From: Odiellus spinosus
Lineage: Eukaryota > Arthropoda > Arachnida > Opiliones > Phalangiidae
NCBI GenBank assembly: GCA_963920705.1
Contig: CAWUCO010000219.1
Span: 806,001-870,000 of the forward strand
Length of the DNA: 64,000 nucleotides
Direction: 5' to 3'
Shown here: piece after piece, positions 11,905-24,978 of the stretch
How positions within the stretch are numbered: position 1 is the first letter of the stretch
Layout: each line of letters opens with the position of its first letter
Made by a program: the position numbers and the translations under genes
Notes under the pieces: model-generated
The model's input: only the letters and a program-made list of their open reading frames with translations
Databases searched by the model: none
Told to the model about the DNA's origin: nothing

Positions 11905-12474
11905 TGGATCTATACTTGGGAAATTTTTGGATTTATACTTGGGAAATTTTTGGATCTATACTTGGGAAATTTTTGGATCTATACTTGGGAAATTTTTCGA
12001 TCTATACTTGGAAAATTTTTCGATCTATACTAGGGAAATTTTTCGATCTATACTTGGGAAATTTTTGGATCTATACTTGGGAAATTTTTGGATCTATACT
12101 TGGGAAATTTTTCGATCTATACTTGGGAAATTTTTGGATCTATTCTTGGGAAATTTTGGATCTATACTTGGGAAATTTTTGGATCTATACTTGGGAAATT
12201 TTTGGATCTATACTTGGGAAATTTTTGGATCTATACTTGGGAAATTTTTGGATCTATACTTGGGAAATTTTTTGTACTATACATGGGAAATTTTTGGATC
12301 TATTCTTGGTAAATTTTTCGATCAATACTTGGGAAATTTTTCGATCTATACTTGGAAAATTTTTGAATCTATACTTGGGAAATTTTTGGATCTATACTTG
12401 GGAAATTTTTCGATCTATACTTGGGAAATTTTTTGATCTATACTTGGGAAATTTTGGATCTATACTAGGGAAAT
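11905..12474 (+). repeat. Irregular domain C segment with the first GTACTATACATGGG cassette
   Basis: Satellite monomers only. Contains 22-bp monomers near 12155 and 12445, and the cassette GTACTATACATGGG (12274), then GGATCTATTCTTGGTAAAT and CGATCAATAC. Here the GAATCT member found between these in later cassettes is absent, so this copy is one monomer shorter. No other content. Confidence 0.75.
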
Positions 12475-15400
12475 TTTTCGATCTATACTTGGAAAATTTT
12501 TCGATCTATGCTTGGGAAATTTTTGGATCTATACTTGGGAAATTTTTGGATTTATACTTGGGAAATTTTTGGATCTATACTTGGGAAATTTTTGGATCTA
12601 TACTTGGGAAATTTTTGGATCTATACTTGGGAAATTTTTCGATCTATACTTGGGAAATTTTTGGATCTATAGTTGGAAAATTTTTGGATCTATACTTGGG
12701 AAATTTTTGGATCTATACTTGGAAAATTTTTCGATCTATACTAGGGAAATTTTTGGATCTATACTTGGGAAATTTTTGGATCTATACTTGGGAAATTTTT
12801 CGATCTATACTTGGAAAATTTTTCGATCTATACTAGGGAAATTTTTCGATCTATACTTGGGAAATTTTTGGATCTATACTTGGGAAATTTTTGGATCTAT
12901 ACTTGGGAAATTTTTCGATCTATACTTGGGAAATTTTTGGATCTATTCTTGGGAAATTTTGGATCTATACTTGGGAAATTTTTGGATCTATACTTGGGAA
13001 ATTTTTCGATCTATACTTGGGAAATTTTTGGATCTATACTAGGGAAATTTTTCGATCTATACTTGGAAAATTTTTCGATCTATGCTTGGGAAATTTTTGG
13101 ATCTATACTTGGGAAATTTTTGGATCTATACTTGGGAAATTTTTGGATCTATACTTGGGAAATTTTTCAATCTATACTTGGGAAATTTTTCGATCTATAC
13201 TTGGGAAATTTTTTGATCTATACTTGGGAAATTTTGGATCTATACTTGGGAAATTTTTCGATCTATACTTGGAAAATTTTTCGATCTATGCTTGGGAAAT
13301 TTTTGGATCTATACTTGGGAAATTTTTGGATTTATACTTGGGAAATTTTTGGATCTATACTTGGGAAATTTTTGGATCTATACTAGGGAAATTTTTCGAT
13401 CTATACTAGGGAAATTTTTCGATCTATACTTGGGAAATTTTTGGATGTATACTTGGGAAATTTTTCGATCTATACTTGGGAAATTTTTGGATCTATACTT
13501 GGGAAATTTTTGGATCTATACTAGGGAAATTTTTCGATCTATACTTGGAAAATTTTTCGATCTATGCTTGGGAAATTTTTGGATGTATACTTGGGAAATT
13601 TTTCGATCTATACTTGGGAAATTTTTCGATCTATACTTGGGAAATTTTTGGATCTATACTTGGAAAATTTTTGAATCTATACTTGGGAAATTTTTGGATC
13701 TATACTTGGGAAATTTTTCGATCTATACTTGGGAAATTTTTCGATCTATACTTGGGAAATTTTTTGATCTATACTTGGGAAATTTTGGATCTATACTTGG
13801 GAAATTTTTCGATCTATACTTGGAAAATTTTTCGATCTATGCTTGGGAAATTTTTGGATCTATACTTGGGAAATTTTTGGATCTATTCTTGGGAAATTTT
13901 GGATCTATACTTGGGAAATTTTTGGATCTATACTTGGGAAATTTTTCGATCTATACTTGGGAAATTTTTGGATCTATACTAGGGAAATTTTTCGATCTAT
14001 ACTTGGAAAATTTTTCGATCTATGCTTGGGAAATTTTTGGATCTATACTTGGGAAATTTTTGGATCTATACTTGGGAAATTTTTGGATCTATACTTGGGA
14101 AATTTTTCAATCTATACTTGGGAAATTTTTCGATCTATACTTGGGAAATTTTTTGATCTATACTTGGGAAATTTTGGATCTATACTTGGGAAATTTTTCG
14201 ATCTATACTTGGAAAATTTTTCGATCTATGCTTGGGAAATTTTTGGATCTATACTTGGGAAATTTTTGGATTTATACTTGGGAAATTTTTGGATCTATAC
14301 TTGGGAAATTTTTGGATCTATACTTGGGAAATTTTTGGATCTATACTTGGGAAATTTTTCGATCTATACTTGGGAAATTTTTGGATCTATAGTTGGAAAA
14401 TTTTTGGATCTATACTTGGGAAATTTTTGGATCTATACTTGGAAAATTTTTCGATCTATACTAGGGAAATTTTTGGATCTATACTTGGGAAATTTTTGGA
14501 TCTATACTTGGGAAATTTTTCGATCTATACTTGGAAAATTTTTCGATCTATACTAGGGAAATTTTTCGATCTATACTTGGGAAATTTTTGGATCTATACT
14601 TGGGAAATTTTTGGATCTATACTTGGGAAATTTTTCGATCTATACTTGGGAAATTTTTGGATCTATTCTTGGGAAATTTTGGATCTATACTTGGGAAATT
14701 TTTGGATCTATACTTGGGAAATTTTTCGATCTATACTTGGGAAATTTTTGGATCTATACTAGGGAAATTTTTCGATCTATACTTGGAAAATTTTTCGATC
14801 TATGCTTGGGAAATTTTTGGATCTATACTTGGGAAATTTTTGGATCTATACTTGGGAAATTTTTGGATCTATACTTGGGAAATTTTTCAATCTATACTTG
14901 GGAAATTTTTCGATCTATACTTGGGAAATTTTTTGATCTATACTTGGGAAATTTTGGATCTATACTTGGGAAATTTTTCGATCTATACTTGGAAAATTTT
15001 TCGATCTATGCTTGGGAAATTTTTGGATCTATACTTGGGAAATTTTTGGATTTATACTTGGGAAATTTTTGGATCTATACTTGGGAAATTTTTGGATCTA
15101 TACTAGGGAAATTTTTCGATCTATACTAGGGAAATTTTTCGATCTATACTTGGGAAATTTTTGGATGTATACTTGGGAAATTTTTCGATCTATACTTGGG
15201 AAATTTTTGGATCTATACTTGGGAAATTTTTGGATCTATACTAGGGAAATTTTTCGATCTATACTTGGAAAATTTTTCGATCTATGCTTGGGAAATTTTT
15301 GGATGTATACTTGGGAAATTTTTCGATCTATACTTGGGAAATTTTTCGATCTATACTTGGGAAATTTTTGGATCTATACTTGGAAAATTTTTGAATCTAT

Positions 15401-16040
15401 ACTTGGGAAATTTTTGGATCTATACTTGGGAAATTTTTCGATCTATACTTGGGAAATTTTTCGATCTATACTTGGGAAATTTTTTGATCTATACTTGGGA
15501 AATTTTGGATCTATACTTGGGAAATTTTTCGATCTATACTTGGAAAATTTTTCGATCTATGCTTGGGAAATTTTTGGATCTATACTTGGGAAATTTTTGG
15601 ATCTATTCTTGGGAAATTTTGGATCTATACTTGGGAAATTTTTGGATCTATACTTGGGAAATTTTTCGATCTATACTTGGGAAATTTTTGGATCTATACT
15701 AGGGAAATTTTTCGATCTATACTTGGAAAATTTTTCGATCTATGCTTGGGAAATTTTTGGATCTATACTTGGGAAATTTTTGGATCTATACTTGGGAAAT
15801 TTTTGGATCTATACTTGGGAAATTTTTCAATCTATACTTGGGAAATTTTTCGATCTATACTTGGGAAATTTTTTGATCTATACTTGGGAAATTTTGGATC
15901 TATACTTGGGAAATTTTTCGATCTATACTTGGAAAATTTTTCGATCTATGCTTGGGAAATTTTTGGATCTATACTTGGGAAATTTTTGGATTTATACTTG
16001 GGAAATTTTTGGATCTATACTTGGGAAATTTTTGGATCTA
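12475..16040 (+). repeat. Tandem duplication of a 1,720-bp unit (75 monomers)
   Basis: 12475-14320 matches 14195-16040 at a constant offset of 1,720 bp, so the unit is present twice plus about 125 bp of a third. Matching landmarks include GGATTTATAC at 12548 / 14268 and 13328 / 15048, CAATCT at 13168 / 14888 and 14108 / 15828, and CTATAGTTGGAAAA near 12668 / 14388. Inside the unit, GGATTTATAC spacing alternates 780 and 940 bp. The second copy ends where CTTGGG gives way to CTAGGG near 16043. I noted no difference between the copies by eye. Confidence 0.92.
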
Positions 16041-16506
16041 TACTAGGGAAATTTTTCGATCTATACTAGGGAAATTTTTCGATCTATACTTGGGAAATTT
16101 TTGGATGTATACTTGGGAAATTTTTCGATCTATACTTGGGAAATTTTTGGATCTATACTTGGGAAATTTTTGGATCTATACTAGGGAAATTTTTCGATCT
16201 ATACTTGGAAAATTTTTCGATCTATGCTTGGGAAATTTTTGGATGTATACTTGGGAAATTTTTCGATCTATACTTGGGAAATTTTTCGATCTATACTTGG
16301 GAAATTTTTGGATCTATACTTGGAAAATTTTTGAATCTATACTTGGGAAATTTTTGGATCTATACTTGGGAAATTTTTCGATCTATACTTGGGAAATTTT
16401 TCGATCTATACTTGGGAAATTTTTTGATCTATACTTGGGAAATTTTGGATCTATACTTGGGAAATTTTTCGATCTATACTTGGAAAATTTTTCGATCTAT
16501 GCTTGG

Positions 16507-18860
16507 GAAATTTTTGGATCTATACTTGGGAAATTTTTGGATCTATACTAGGGAAATTTTTCGATCTATACTTGGAAAATTTTTCGATCTATGCTTGGGA
16601 AATTTTTGGATCTATACTTGGGAAATTTTTGGATCTATACTTGGGAAATTTTTGGATCTATACTTGAGAAATTTTTGGATCTATACTTGGGAAATTTTTG
16701 TATCTATTCTTGGGAAATTTTTGGATCTATACTTGGGAAATTTTTTGATCTATACTTGGGAAATTTTGGATCTATACTTGGGAAATTTTGGATCTATACT
16801 TGGGAAATTTTTCGATCTATACTTGGAAAATTTTTCGATCTATGCTTGGGAAATTTTTGGATCTATACTTGGGAAATTTTTGGATTTATACTTGGGAAAT
16901 TTTTGGAACTATACTTGGGAAATTTTTGGATCTATACTTGGGAAATTTTTCGATCTATACTTGGAAAATTTTTCGATCTATACTAGGGAAATTTTTCGAT
17001 CTATACTTGGGAAATTTTTGGATCTATACTTGGGAAATTTTTGGATCTATACTTGGGAAATTTTTCGATCTATACTTGGGAAATTTTTGGATCTATTCTT
17101 GGGAAATTTTGGATCTATACTTGGGAAATTTTTGGATCTATACTTGGGAAATTTTTGGATCTATACTTGGAAAATTTTTCGATCTATACTAGGGAAATTT
17201 TTCGATCTATACTTGGGAAATTTTTGGATCTATACTTGGGAAATTTTTGGATCTATACTTGGGAAATTTTTGGATCTATACTTGGGAAATTTTTTGTACT
17301 ATACATGGGAAATTTTTGGATCTATTCTTGGGAAATTTTTGAATCTATACTTGGTAAATTTTTCGATCAATACTTGGGAAATTTTTCGATCTATACTTGG
17401 AAAATTTTTGAATCTATACTTGGGAAATTTTTGGATCTATACTTGGGAAATTTTTCGATCTATACTTGGGAAATTTTTTGATCTATACTTGGGAAATTTT
17501 GGATCTATACTAGGGAAATTTTTCGATCTATACTTGGAAAATTTTTCGATCTATGCTTGGGAAATTTTTGGATCTATACTTGGGAAATTTTTGGATTTAT
17601 ACTTGGGAAATTTTTGGATCTATACTTGGGAAATTTTTGGATCTATACTTGGGAAATTTTTGGATCTATACTTGGGAAATTTTTGGATCTATACTTGGGA
17701 AATTTTTGGATCGATTCTTGGGAAATTTTTGGATCTATAGTTGGAAAATTTTTGGATCTATACTTGGGAAATTTTTGGATCTATACTTGGAAAATTTTTC
17801 GATCTATACTAGGGAAATTTTTCGATCTATACTTGGGAAATTTTTCGATCTATACTTGGGAAATTTTTGGATCTATACTTGGAAAATTTTTCGATCTATA
17901 CTAGGGAAATTTTTCGATCTATACTTGGGAAATTTTTGGATCTATACTTGTGAAATTTTTGGATCTATACTTGGGAAATTTTTTGTACTATACATGGGAA
18001 ATTTTTGGATCTATTCTTGGGAAATTTTTGAATCTATACTTGGTAAATTTTTCGATCAATACTTGGGAATTTTTTCGATCTATACTTGGAAAATTTTTCG
18101 ATCTATACTAGGGAAATTTTTCGATCTATACTTGGGAAATTTTTGGATCTATACTTGGGAAATTTTTGGATCTATACTTGGGAAATTTTTGGATCTATAC
18201 TTGGAAAATTTTTCGATCTATACTAGGGAAATTTTTCGATCTATACTTGGGAAATTTTTGGATCTATACTTGGGAAATTTTTGGATCTATACTTGGGAAA
18301 TTTTTGGATCTATACTTGGGACATTTTTGGATCTATACTTGGGAAATTTTTCGATCTATTCTTGGGAAATTTTTGGATCTATACTTGGGAAATTTTGGAT
18401 CTATACTTGGGAAATTTTCGATCTATACTTGGTAAATTTTTCGATCTATGCTTGGGAAATTTTTGGATCTATACTTGGGAAATTTTTGGATGTATACTTG
18501 TGAAATTTTTGGATCTATACTTGGGAAATTTTTGGATCTATACTTGGGAAATTTTTCGTACTATACTTGGGAAATTTTTGGATCTATTCTTGGGAAATTT
18601 TTGGATCTATACTTGGGAAATTTTTGGATCTATACTTGGCAAATTTTTCGATCTATACTTGGGAAATTTTTCGATCTATACTTGGAAAATTTTTCGATCT
18701 ATACTTGGGAAATTTTTCGATCTATACTTGGGTAATTTTTCGATCTATACTTGGAAAATTTTTGGATCTATACTAGGGAAATTTTTGGATCTATACTTGG
18801 GAAATTTTTGGATCTATACTTGGGAAATTTTTCGTACTATATTTGGGAAATTTTTCGATC
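16507..18860 (+). repeat. Superunit copy 1 of the 4.5-kb-spaced block
   Basis: Matches 20978-23561 at offset 4,471 bp up to about 18230, then 4,701 bp after a ten-monomer length difference. Landmarks: GAGAAATTTTT near 16665, cassettes GTACTATACATGGG at 17296 and 17985, GGATCGATTC at 17708, GGATGTATACTTGTG at 18488, and a GGGACATTTTT monomer near 18320. The match ends near 18860, where a CTAGGG monomer replaces the GGGAATTTTTT form. Confidence 0.87.
17708..17753 (+). other. Linked marker pair GGATCGATTC + CTATAGTT
   Basis: A monomer with GGATCGATTCTTGGG is followed at once by one with GGATCTATAGTT. The first carries ATCGAT, the palindromic ClaI recognition site. The pair recurs at 22179, 23901, 26862, 28219, 28976, 33845, 40404, 41691, 41806, 42290 and further on in domain E. 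CTATAG occurs without its partner near 12668 and 14388. The pair moves as one unit across domains C, D and E. Confidence 0.88.
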
Positions 18861-19780
18861 TATACTAGGGAAATTTTTCGATCTATACTTGGAAAATTTT
18901 TCGATCTATGCTTGGGAAATTTTTGGATGTATACTTGGGAAATTTTTCGATCTATACTTGGGAAATTTTTCGATCTATACTTGGGAAATTTTTGGATCTA
19001 TACTTGGAAAATTTTTGAATCTATACTTGGGAAATTTTTGGATCTATACTTGGGAAATTTTTCGATCTATACTTGGGAAATTTTTCGATCTATACTTGGG
19101 AAATTTTTTGATCTATACTTGGGAAATTTTGGATCTATACTTGGGAAATTTTTCGATCTATACTTGGAAAATTTTTCGATCTATGCTTGGGAAATTTTTG
19201 GATCTATACTTGGGAAATTTTTGGATCTATACTAGGGAAATTTTTCGATCTATACTTGGAAAATTTTTCGATCTATGCTTGGGAAATTTTTGGATCTATA
19301 CTTGGGAAATTTTTGGATCTATACTTGGGAAATTTTTGGATCTATACTTGAGAAATTTTTGGATCTATACTTGGGAAATTTTTGTATCTATTCTTGGGAA
19401 ATTTTTGGATCTATACTTGGGAAATTTTTTGATCTATACTTGGGAAATTTTGGATCTATACTTGGGAAATTTTGGATCTATACTTGGGAAATTTTTCGAT
19501 CTATACTTGGAAAATTTTTCGATCTATGCTTGGGAAATTTTTGGATCTATACTTGGGAAATTTTTGGATTTATACTTGGGAAATTTTTGGATCTATACTT
19601 GGGAAATTTTTGGATCTATACTTGGGAAATTTTTCGATCTATACTTGGAAAATTTTTCGATCTATACTAGGGAAATTTTTCGATCTATACTTGGGAAATT
19701 TTTGGATCTATACTTGGGAAATTTTTGGATCTATACTTGGGAAATTTTTCGATCTATACTTGGGAAATTTTTGGATCTAT
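18860..19780 (+). repeat. Block duplicated from 16176-17096 (offset 2,684 bp)
   Basis: Recurrence of the A-type unit plus the GAGAAATTTTT / GTATCTATTC block. It begins with CTAGGG and CTTGGAAAA monomers and ends where a GAATCT monomer replaces CTATTCTTGGG. Its junction with the end of the superunit at 18860 is a sharp switch in variant order. Confidence 0.78.
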
Positions 19781-20545
19781 ACTTGGAAAATTTTTGAATC
19801 TATACTTGGGAAATTTTTGGATCTATACTTGGGAAATTTTTCAATCTATACTTGTGAAATTTTTCGATCTATACTTGGGAAATTTTTTGATCTATACTTG
19901 GGAAATTTTGGATCTATACTTGGGAAATTTTTCGATCTATACTTGGAAAATTTTTCGATCTATGCTTGGGAAATTTTTGGATCTATACTTGGGAAATTTT
20001 TGGATCTATACTAGGGAAATTTTTCGATCTATACTTGGAAAATTTTTCGATCTATGCTTGGGAAATTTTTGGATCTATACTTGGGAAATTTTTGGATCTA
20101 TACTTGGGAAATTTTTGGATCTATACTTGAGAAATTTTTGGATCTATACTTGGGAAATTTTTGTATCTATTCTTGGGAAATTTTTGGATCTATACTTGGG
20201 AAATTTTTTGATCTATACTTGGGAAATTTTGGATCTATACTTGGGAAATTTTGGATCTATACTTGGGAAATTTTTCGATCTATACTTGGAAAATTTTTCG
20301 ATCTATGCTTGGGAAATTTTTGGATCTATACTAGGGAAATTTTTGGATTTATACTTGGGAAATTTTTGGATCTATACTTGGGAAATTTTTGGATCTATAC
20401 TTGGGAAATTTTTCGATCTATACTTGGAAAATTTTTCGATCTATACTAGGGAAATTTTTCGATCTATACTTGGGAAATTTTTGGATCTATACTTGGGAAA
20501 TTTTTGGATCTATACTTGGGAAATTTTTCGATCTATACTTGGGAA
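18985..20545 (+). repeat. 779-bp (34-monomer) tandem duplication
   Basis: GAATCT at 19017 and 19796, and the GAGAAATTTTT / GTATCTATTC block from 19275 and from 20054, are each 779 bp apart (34 x 23 minus 3). The second copy carries CAATCT at 19842 and a CTTGTG monomer just after it, where the first has CGATCT and CTTGGG. The CAATCT may have been acquired by exchange with a domain B/C unit. Confidence 0.82.
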
Positions 20546-21990
20546 ATTTTTGGATCTATTCTTGGGAAATTTTGGATCTATACTTGGGAAATTTTTGGAT
20601 CTATACTTGGGAAATTTTTGGATCTATACTTGGAAAATTTTTCGATCTATACTAGGGAAATTTTTCGATCTATACTTGGGAAATTTTTGGATCTATACTT
20701 GGGAAATTTTTGGATCTATACTTGGGAAATTTTTGGATCTATACTTGGGAAATTTTTTGTACTATACATGGGAAATTTTTGGATCTATTCTTGGGAAATT
20801 TTTGAATCTATACTTGGTAAATTTTTCGATCAATACTTGGGAAATTTTTCGATCTATACTTGGAAAATTTTTGAATCTATACTTGGGAAATTTTTGGATC
20901 TATACTTGGGAAATTTTTCGATCTATACTTGGGAAATTTTTTGATCTATACTTGGGAAATTTTGGATCTATACTAGGGAAATTTTTGGATCTATACTTGG
21001 GAAATTTTTGGATCTATACTAGGGAAATTTTTCGATCTATACTTGGAAAATTTTTCGATCTATGCTTGGGAAATTTTTGGATCTATACTTGGGAAATTTT
21101 TGGATCTATACTTGGGAAATTTTTGGATCTATACTTGAGAAATTTTTGGATCTATACTTGGGAAATTTTTGTATCTATTCTTGGGAAATTTTTGGATCTA
21201 TACTTGGGAAATTTTTTGATCTATACTTGGGAAATTTTGGATCTATACTTGGGAAATTTTGGATCTATACTTGGGAAATTTTTCGATCTATACTTGGAAA
21301 ATTTTTCGATCTATGCTTGGGAAATTTTTGGATCTATACTTGGGAAATTTTTGGATTTATACTTGGGAAATTTTTGGATCTATACTTGGGAAATTTTTGG
21401 ATCTATACTTGGGAAATTTTTCGATCTATACTTGGAAAATTTTTCGATCTATACTAGGGAAATTTTTCGATCTATACTTGGGAAATTTTTGGATCTATAC
21501 TTGGGAAATTTTTGGATCTATACTTGGGAAATTTTTCGATCTATACTTGGGAAATTTTTGGATCTATTCTTGGGAAATTTTGGATCTATACTTGGGAAAT
21601 TTTTGGATCTATACTTGGGAAATTTTTGGATCTATACTTGGAAAATTTTTCGATCTATACTAGGGAAATTTTTCGATCTATACTTGGGAAATTTTTGGAT
21701 CTATACTTGGGAAATTTTTGGATCTATACTTGGGAAATTTTTGGATCTATACTTGGGAAATTTTTTGTACTATACATGGGAAATTTTTGGATCTATTCTT
21801 GGGAAATTTTTGAATCTATACTTGGTAAATTTTTCGATCAATACTTGGGAAATTTTTCGATCTATACTTGGAAAATTTTTGAATCTATACTTGGGAAATT
21901 TTTGGATCTATACTTGGGAAATTTTTCGATCTATACTTGGGAAATTTTTTGATCTATACTTGGGAAATTTTGGATCTATACTAGGGAAAT
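19978..21990 (+). repeat. Tandem pair of a 1,008-bp (44-monomer) unit
   Basis: 19978-20985 and 20986 to about 21990 match at a constant 1,008 bp. Landmarks: GAGAAATTTTT block, two adjacent 22-bp monomers, CTATTCTTGGG, and cassette GTACTATACATGGG at 20759 / 21767. One visible difference is CTAGGG near 20333 against CTTGGG near 21341. The pair sits inside the 4.5-kb superunit and makes an 828-codon open frame (19725-22211), with no sign that this is coding. Confidence 0.9.
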
Positions 21991-23561
21991 TTTTCGATCT
22001 ATACTTGGAAAATTTTTCGATCTATGCTTGGGAAATTTTTGGATCTATACTTGGGAAATTTTTGGATTTATACTTGGGAAATTTTTGGATCTATACTTGG
22101 GAAATTTTTGGATCTATACTTGGGAAATTTTTGGATCTATACTTGGGAAATTTTTGGATCTATACTTGGGAAATTTTTGGATCGATTCTTGGGAAATTTT
22201 TGGATCTATAGTTGGAAAATTTTTGGATCTATACTTGGGAAATTTTTGGATCTATACTTGGAAAATTTTTCGATCTATACTAGGGAAATTTTTCGATCTA
22301 TACTTGGGAAATTTTTCGATCTATACTTGGGAAATTTTTGGATCTATACTTGGAAAATTTTTCGATCTATACTAGGGAAATTTTTCGATCTATACTTGGG
22401 AAATTTTTCGATCTATACTTGTGAAATTTTTGGATCTATACTTGGGAAATTTTTTGTACTATACATGGGAAATTTTTGGATCTATTCTTGGGAAATTTTT
22501 GAATCTATACTTGGTAAATTTTTCGATCAATACTTGGGAATTTTTTCGATCTATACTTGGAAAATTTTTCGATCTATACTAGGGAAATTTTTCGATCTAT
22601 ACTTGGGAAATTTTTGGATCTATACTTGGGAAATTTTTGGATCTATACTTGGGAAATTTTTGGATCTATACTTGGAAAATTTTTCGATCTATACTAGGGA
22701 AATTTTTCGATCTATACTTGGGAAATTTTTGGATCTATACTTGGAAAATTTTTCGATCTATACTAGGGAAATTTTTCGATCTATACTTGGGAAATTTTTG
22801 GATCTATACTTGGGAAATTTTTGGATCTATTCTTGGGAAATTTTTGGATCTATACTTGGGAAATTTTTGGATCTATACTTGGGAAATTTTTGGATCTATA
22901 CTTGGAAAATTTTTCGATCTATACTAGGGAAATTTTTCGATCTATACTTGGGAAATTTTTCGATCTATACTTGGGAAATTTTTGGATCTATACTTGGGAA
23001 ATTTTTGGATCTATACTTGGGACATTTTTGGATCTATACTTGGGAAATTTTTCGATCTATTCTTGGGAAATTTTTGGATCTATACTTGGGAAATTTTGGA
23101 TCTATACTTGGGAAATTTTCGATCTATACTTGGTAAATTTTTCGATCTATGCTTGGGAAATTTTTGGATCTATACTTGGGAAATTTTTGGATGTATACTT
23201 GTGAAATTTTTGGATCTATACTTGGGAAATTTTTGGATCTATACTTGGGAAATTTTTCGTACTATACTTGGGAAATTTTTGGATCTATTCTTGGGAAATT
23301 TTTGGATCTATACTTGGGAAATTTTTGGATCTATACTTGGCAAATTTTTCGATCTATACTTGGGAAATTTTTCGATCTATACTTGGAAAATTTTTCGATC
23401 TATACTTGGGAAATTTTTCGATCTATACTTGGGTAATTTTTCGATCTATACTTGGAAAATTTTTGGATCTATACTTGGGAAATTTTTGGATCTATACTTG
23501 GGAAATTTTTGGATCTATACTTGGGAAATTTTTCGTACTATATTTGGGAAATTTTTCGATC
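20978..23561 (+). repeat. Superunit copy 2 of the 4.5-kb-spaced block, with a ten-monomer insertion
   Basis: Second copy of 16507-18860. Cassettes at 21767 and 22456, GGATCGATTC at 22179, GGATGTATACTTGTG at 23189. Between about 22700 and 22960 it holds ten extra monomers (230 bp) rich in CTAGGG and CTTGGAAAA members, one of them GGATCTATTCTTGGG. The extra block could be a local duplication of the neighbouring G / CTTGGAAAA / CTAGGG motif. Confidence 0.86.
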
Positions 23562-24760
23562 TATACTTGGGAATTTTTTGGATCTATACTTGGGAAATTT
23601 TTGGATCTATACTTGGAAAATTTTTCGATCTATACTAGGGAAATTTTTCGATCTATACTTGGGAAATTTTTGGATCTATACTTGGGAAATTTTTGGATCT
23701 ATACTTGGGAAATTTTTCGATCTATACTTGGGAAATCTTTTGATCTATACTTGGGAAATTTTGGATCTATACTTGGGAAATTTTTCGATCTATACTTGGA
23801 AAATTTTTCGATCTATGCTTGGGAAATTTTTGGATCTATACTTGGGAAATTTTTGGATCTATACTTGGGAAATTTTTGGATCTATACTTGGGAAATTTTT
23901 GGATCGATTCTTGGGAAATTTTTGGATCTATAGTTGGGAAATTTTTGGATCTATACTTGGAAAATTTTTCGATCTATACTTGGAAAATTTTTCGATCTAT
24001 ACTAGGGAAATTTTTCGATCTATACTTGGGAAATTTTTGAATCTATACTTGGGAAATTTTTGGATCTATACTTGGGAAATTTTTGGATCTATACTTGGAA
24101 AATTTTTCGATCTATACTAGGGAAATTTTTCGATCTATACTTGGGAAATTTTTGGATCTATACTTGGGAAATTTTTGGATCTATACTTGGGAAATTTTTG
24201 GATCTATACTTGGGACATTTTTGGATCTATACTTGGGAAATTTTTCGATCTATTCTTGGGAAATTTTTGGATCTATACTTGGGAAATTTTGGATCTATAC
24301 TTGGGAAATTTTTCGATCTATACTTGGAAAATTTTTCGATCTATGCTTGGGAAATTTTTGGATCTATACTTGGGAAATTTTTGGATGTATACTTGTGAAA
24401 TTTTTGGATCTATACTTGGGAAATTTTTGGATCTATACTTGGGAAATTTTTCGTACTATACTTGGGAAATTTTTGGATCTATTCTTGGGAAATTTTTGGA
24501 TCTATACTTGGGAAATTTTTGGATCTATACTTGGCAAATTTTTCGATCTATACTTGGGAAATTTTTCGATCTATACTTGGAAAATTTTTCGATCTATACT
24601 AGGGAAATTTTTCGATCTATACTTGGGTAATTTTTTGATCTATACTTGGAAAATTTTTGGATCTATACTTGGGAAATTTTTGGATCTATACTTGGGAAAT
24701 TTTTGGATCTATACTTGGGAAATTTTTCGTACTATATTTGGGAAATTTTTCGATCTATAC
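22960..24760 (+). repeat. About 1,194-bp-offset duplication
   Basis: GGATGTATACTTGTG at 23189 recurs at 24383. The preceding GGGACATTTTT monomer and CTATTCTTGGG recur at 1,193 bp; the 1-bp change is a 22-bp against a 23-bp monomer (GGGAAATTTTCGATC in the first copy). The unique variant GGGAAATCTTTTGATCT lies between the two copies at 23735. Confidence 0.75.
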
Positions 24761-24978
24761 TTGGGAATTTTTTGGATCTATACTTGGGAAATTTTTGGAT
24801 CTATACTTAAAAATTTTTCGATCTATACTAGGGAAATTTTTCGATCTATACTTGGGAAATTTTTGGATCTATACTTGGGAAATTTTGGATCTATACTTGG
24901 GAAATTTTTCGATCTATACTTGGAAAATTTTTCGATCTATGCTTGGGAAATTTTTGGATCTATACTTGGGAAATTTTT

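Noticed and set aside
12475-16040. Assembly duplication as the cause of the 1,720-bp and other exact repeats
   Set aside because: Not excluded, but offsets differ from place to place and copies elsewhere carry private changes. That fits biological duplication better than one repeated assembly fault. Only spanning long reads can settle it.
19725-22211. 828-codon open reading frame
   Set aside because: Its length comes from the 1,008-bp tandem duplication plus absence of CTAGGG, TGA or TAA variants in that one frame. No coding evidence.
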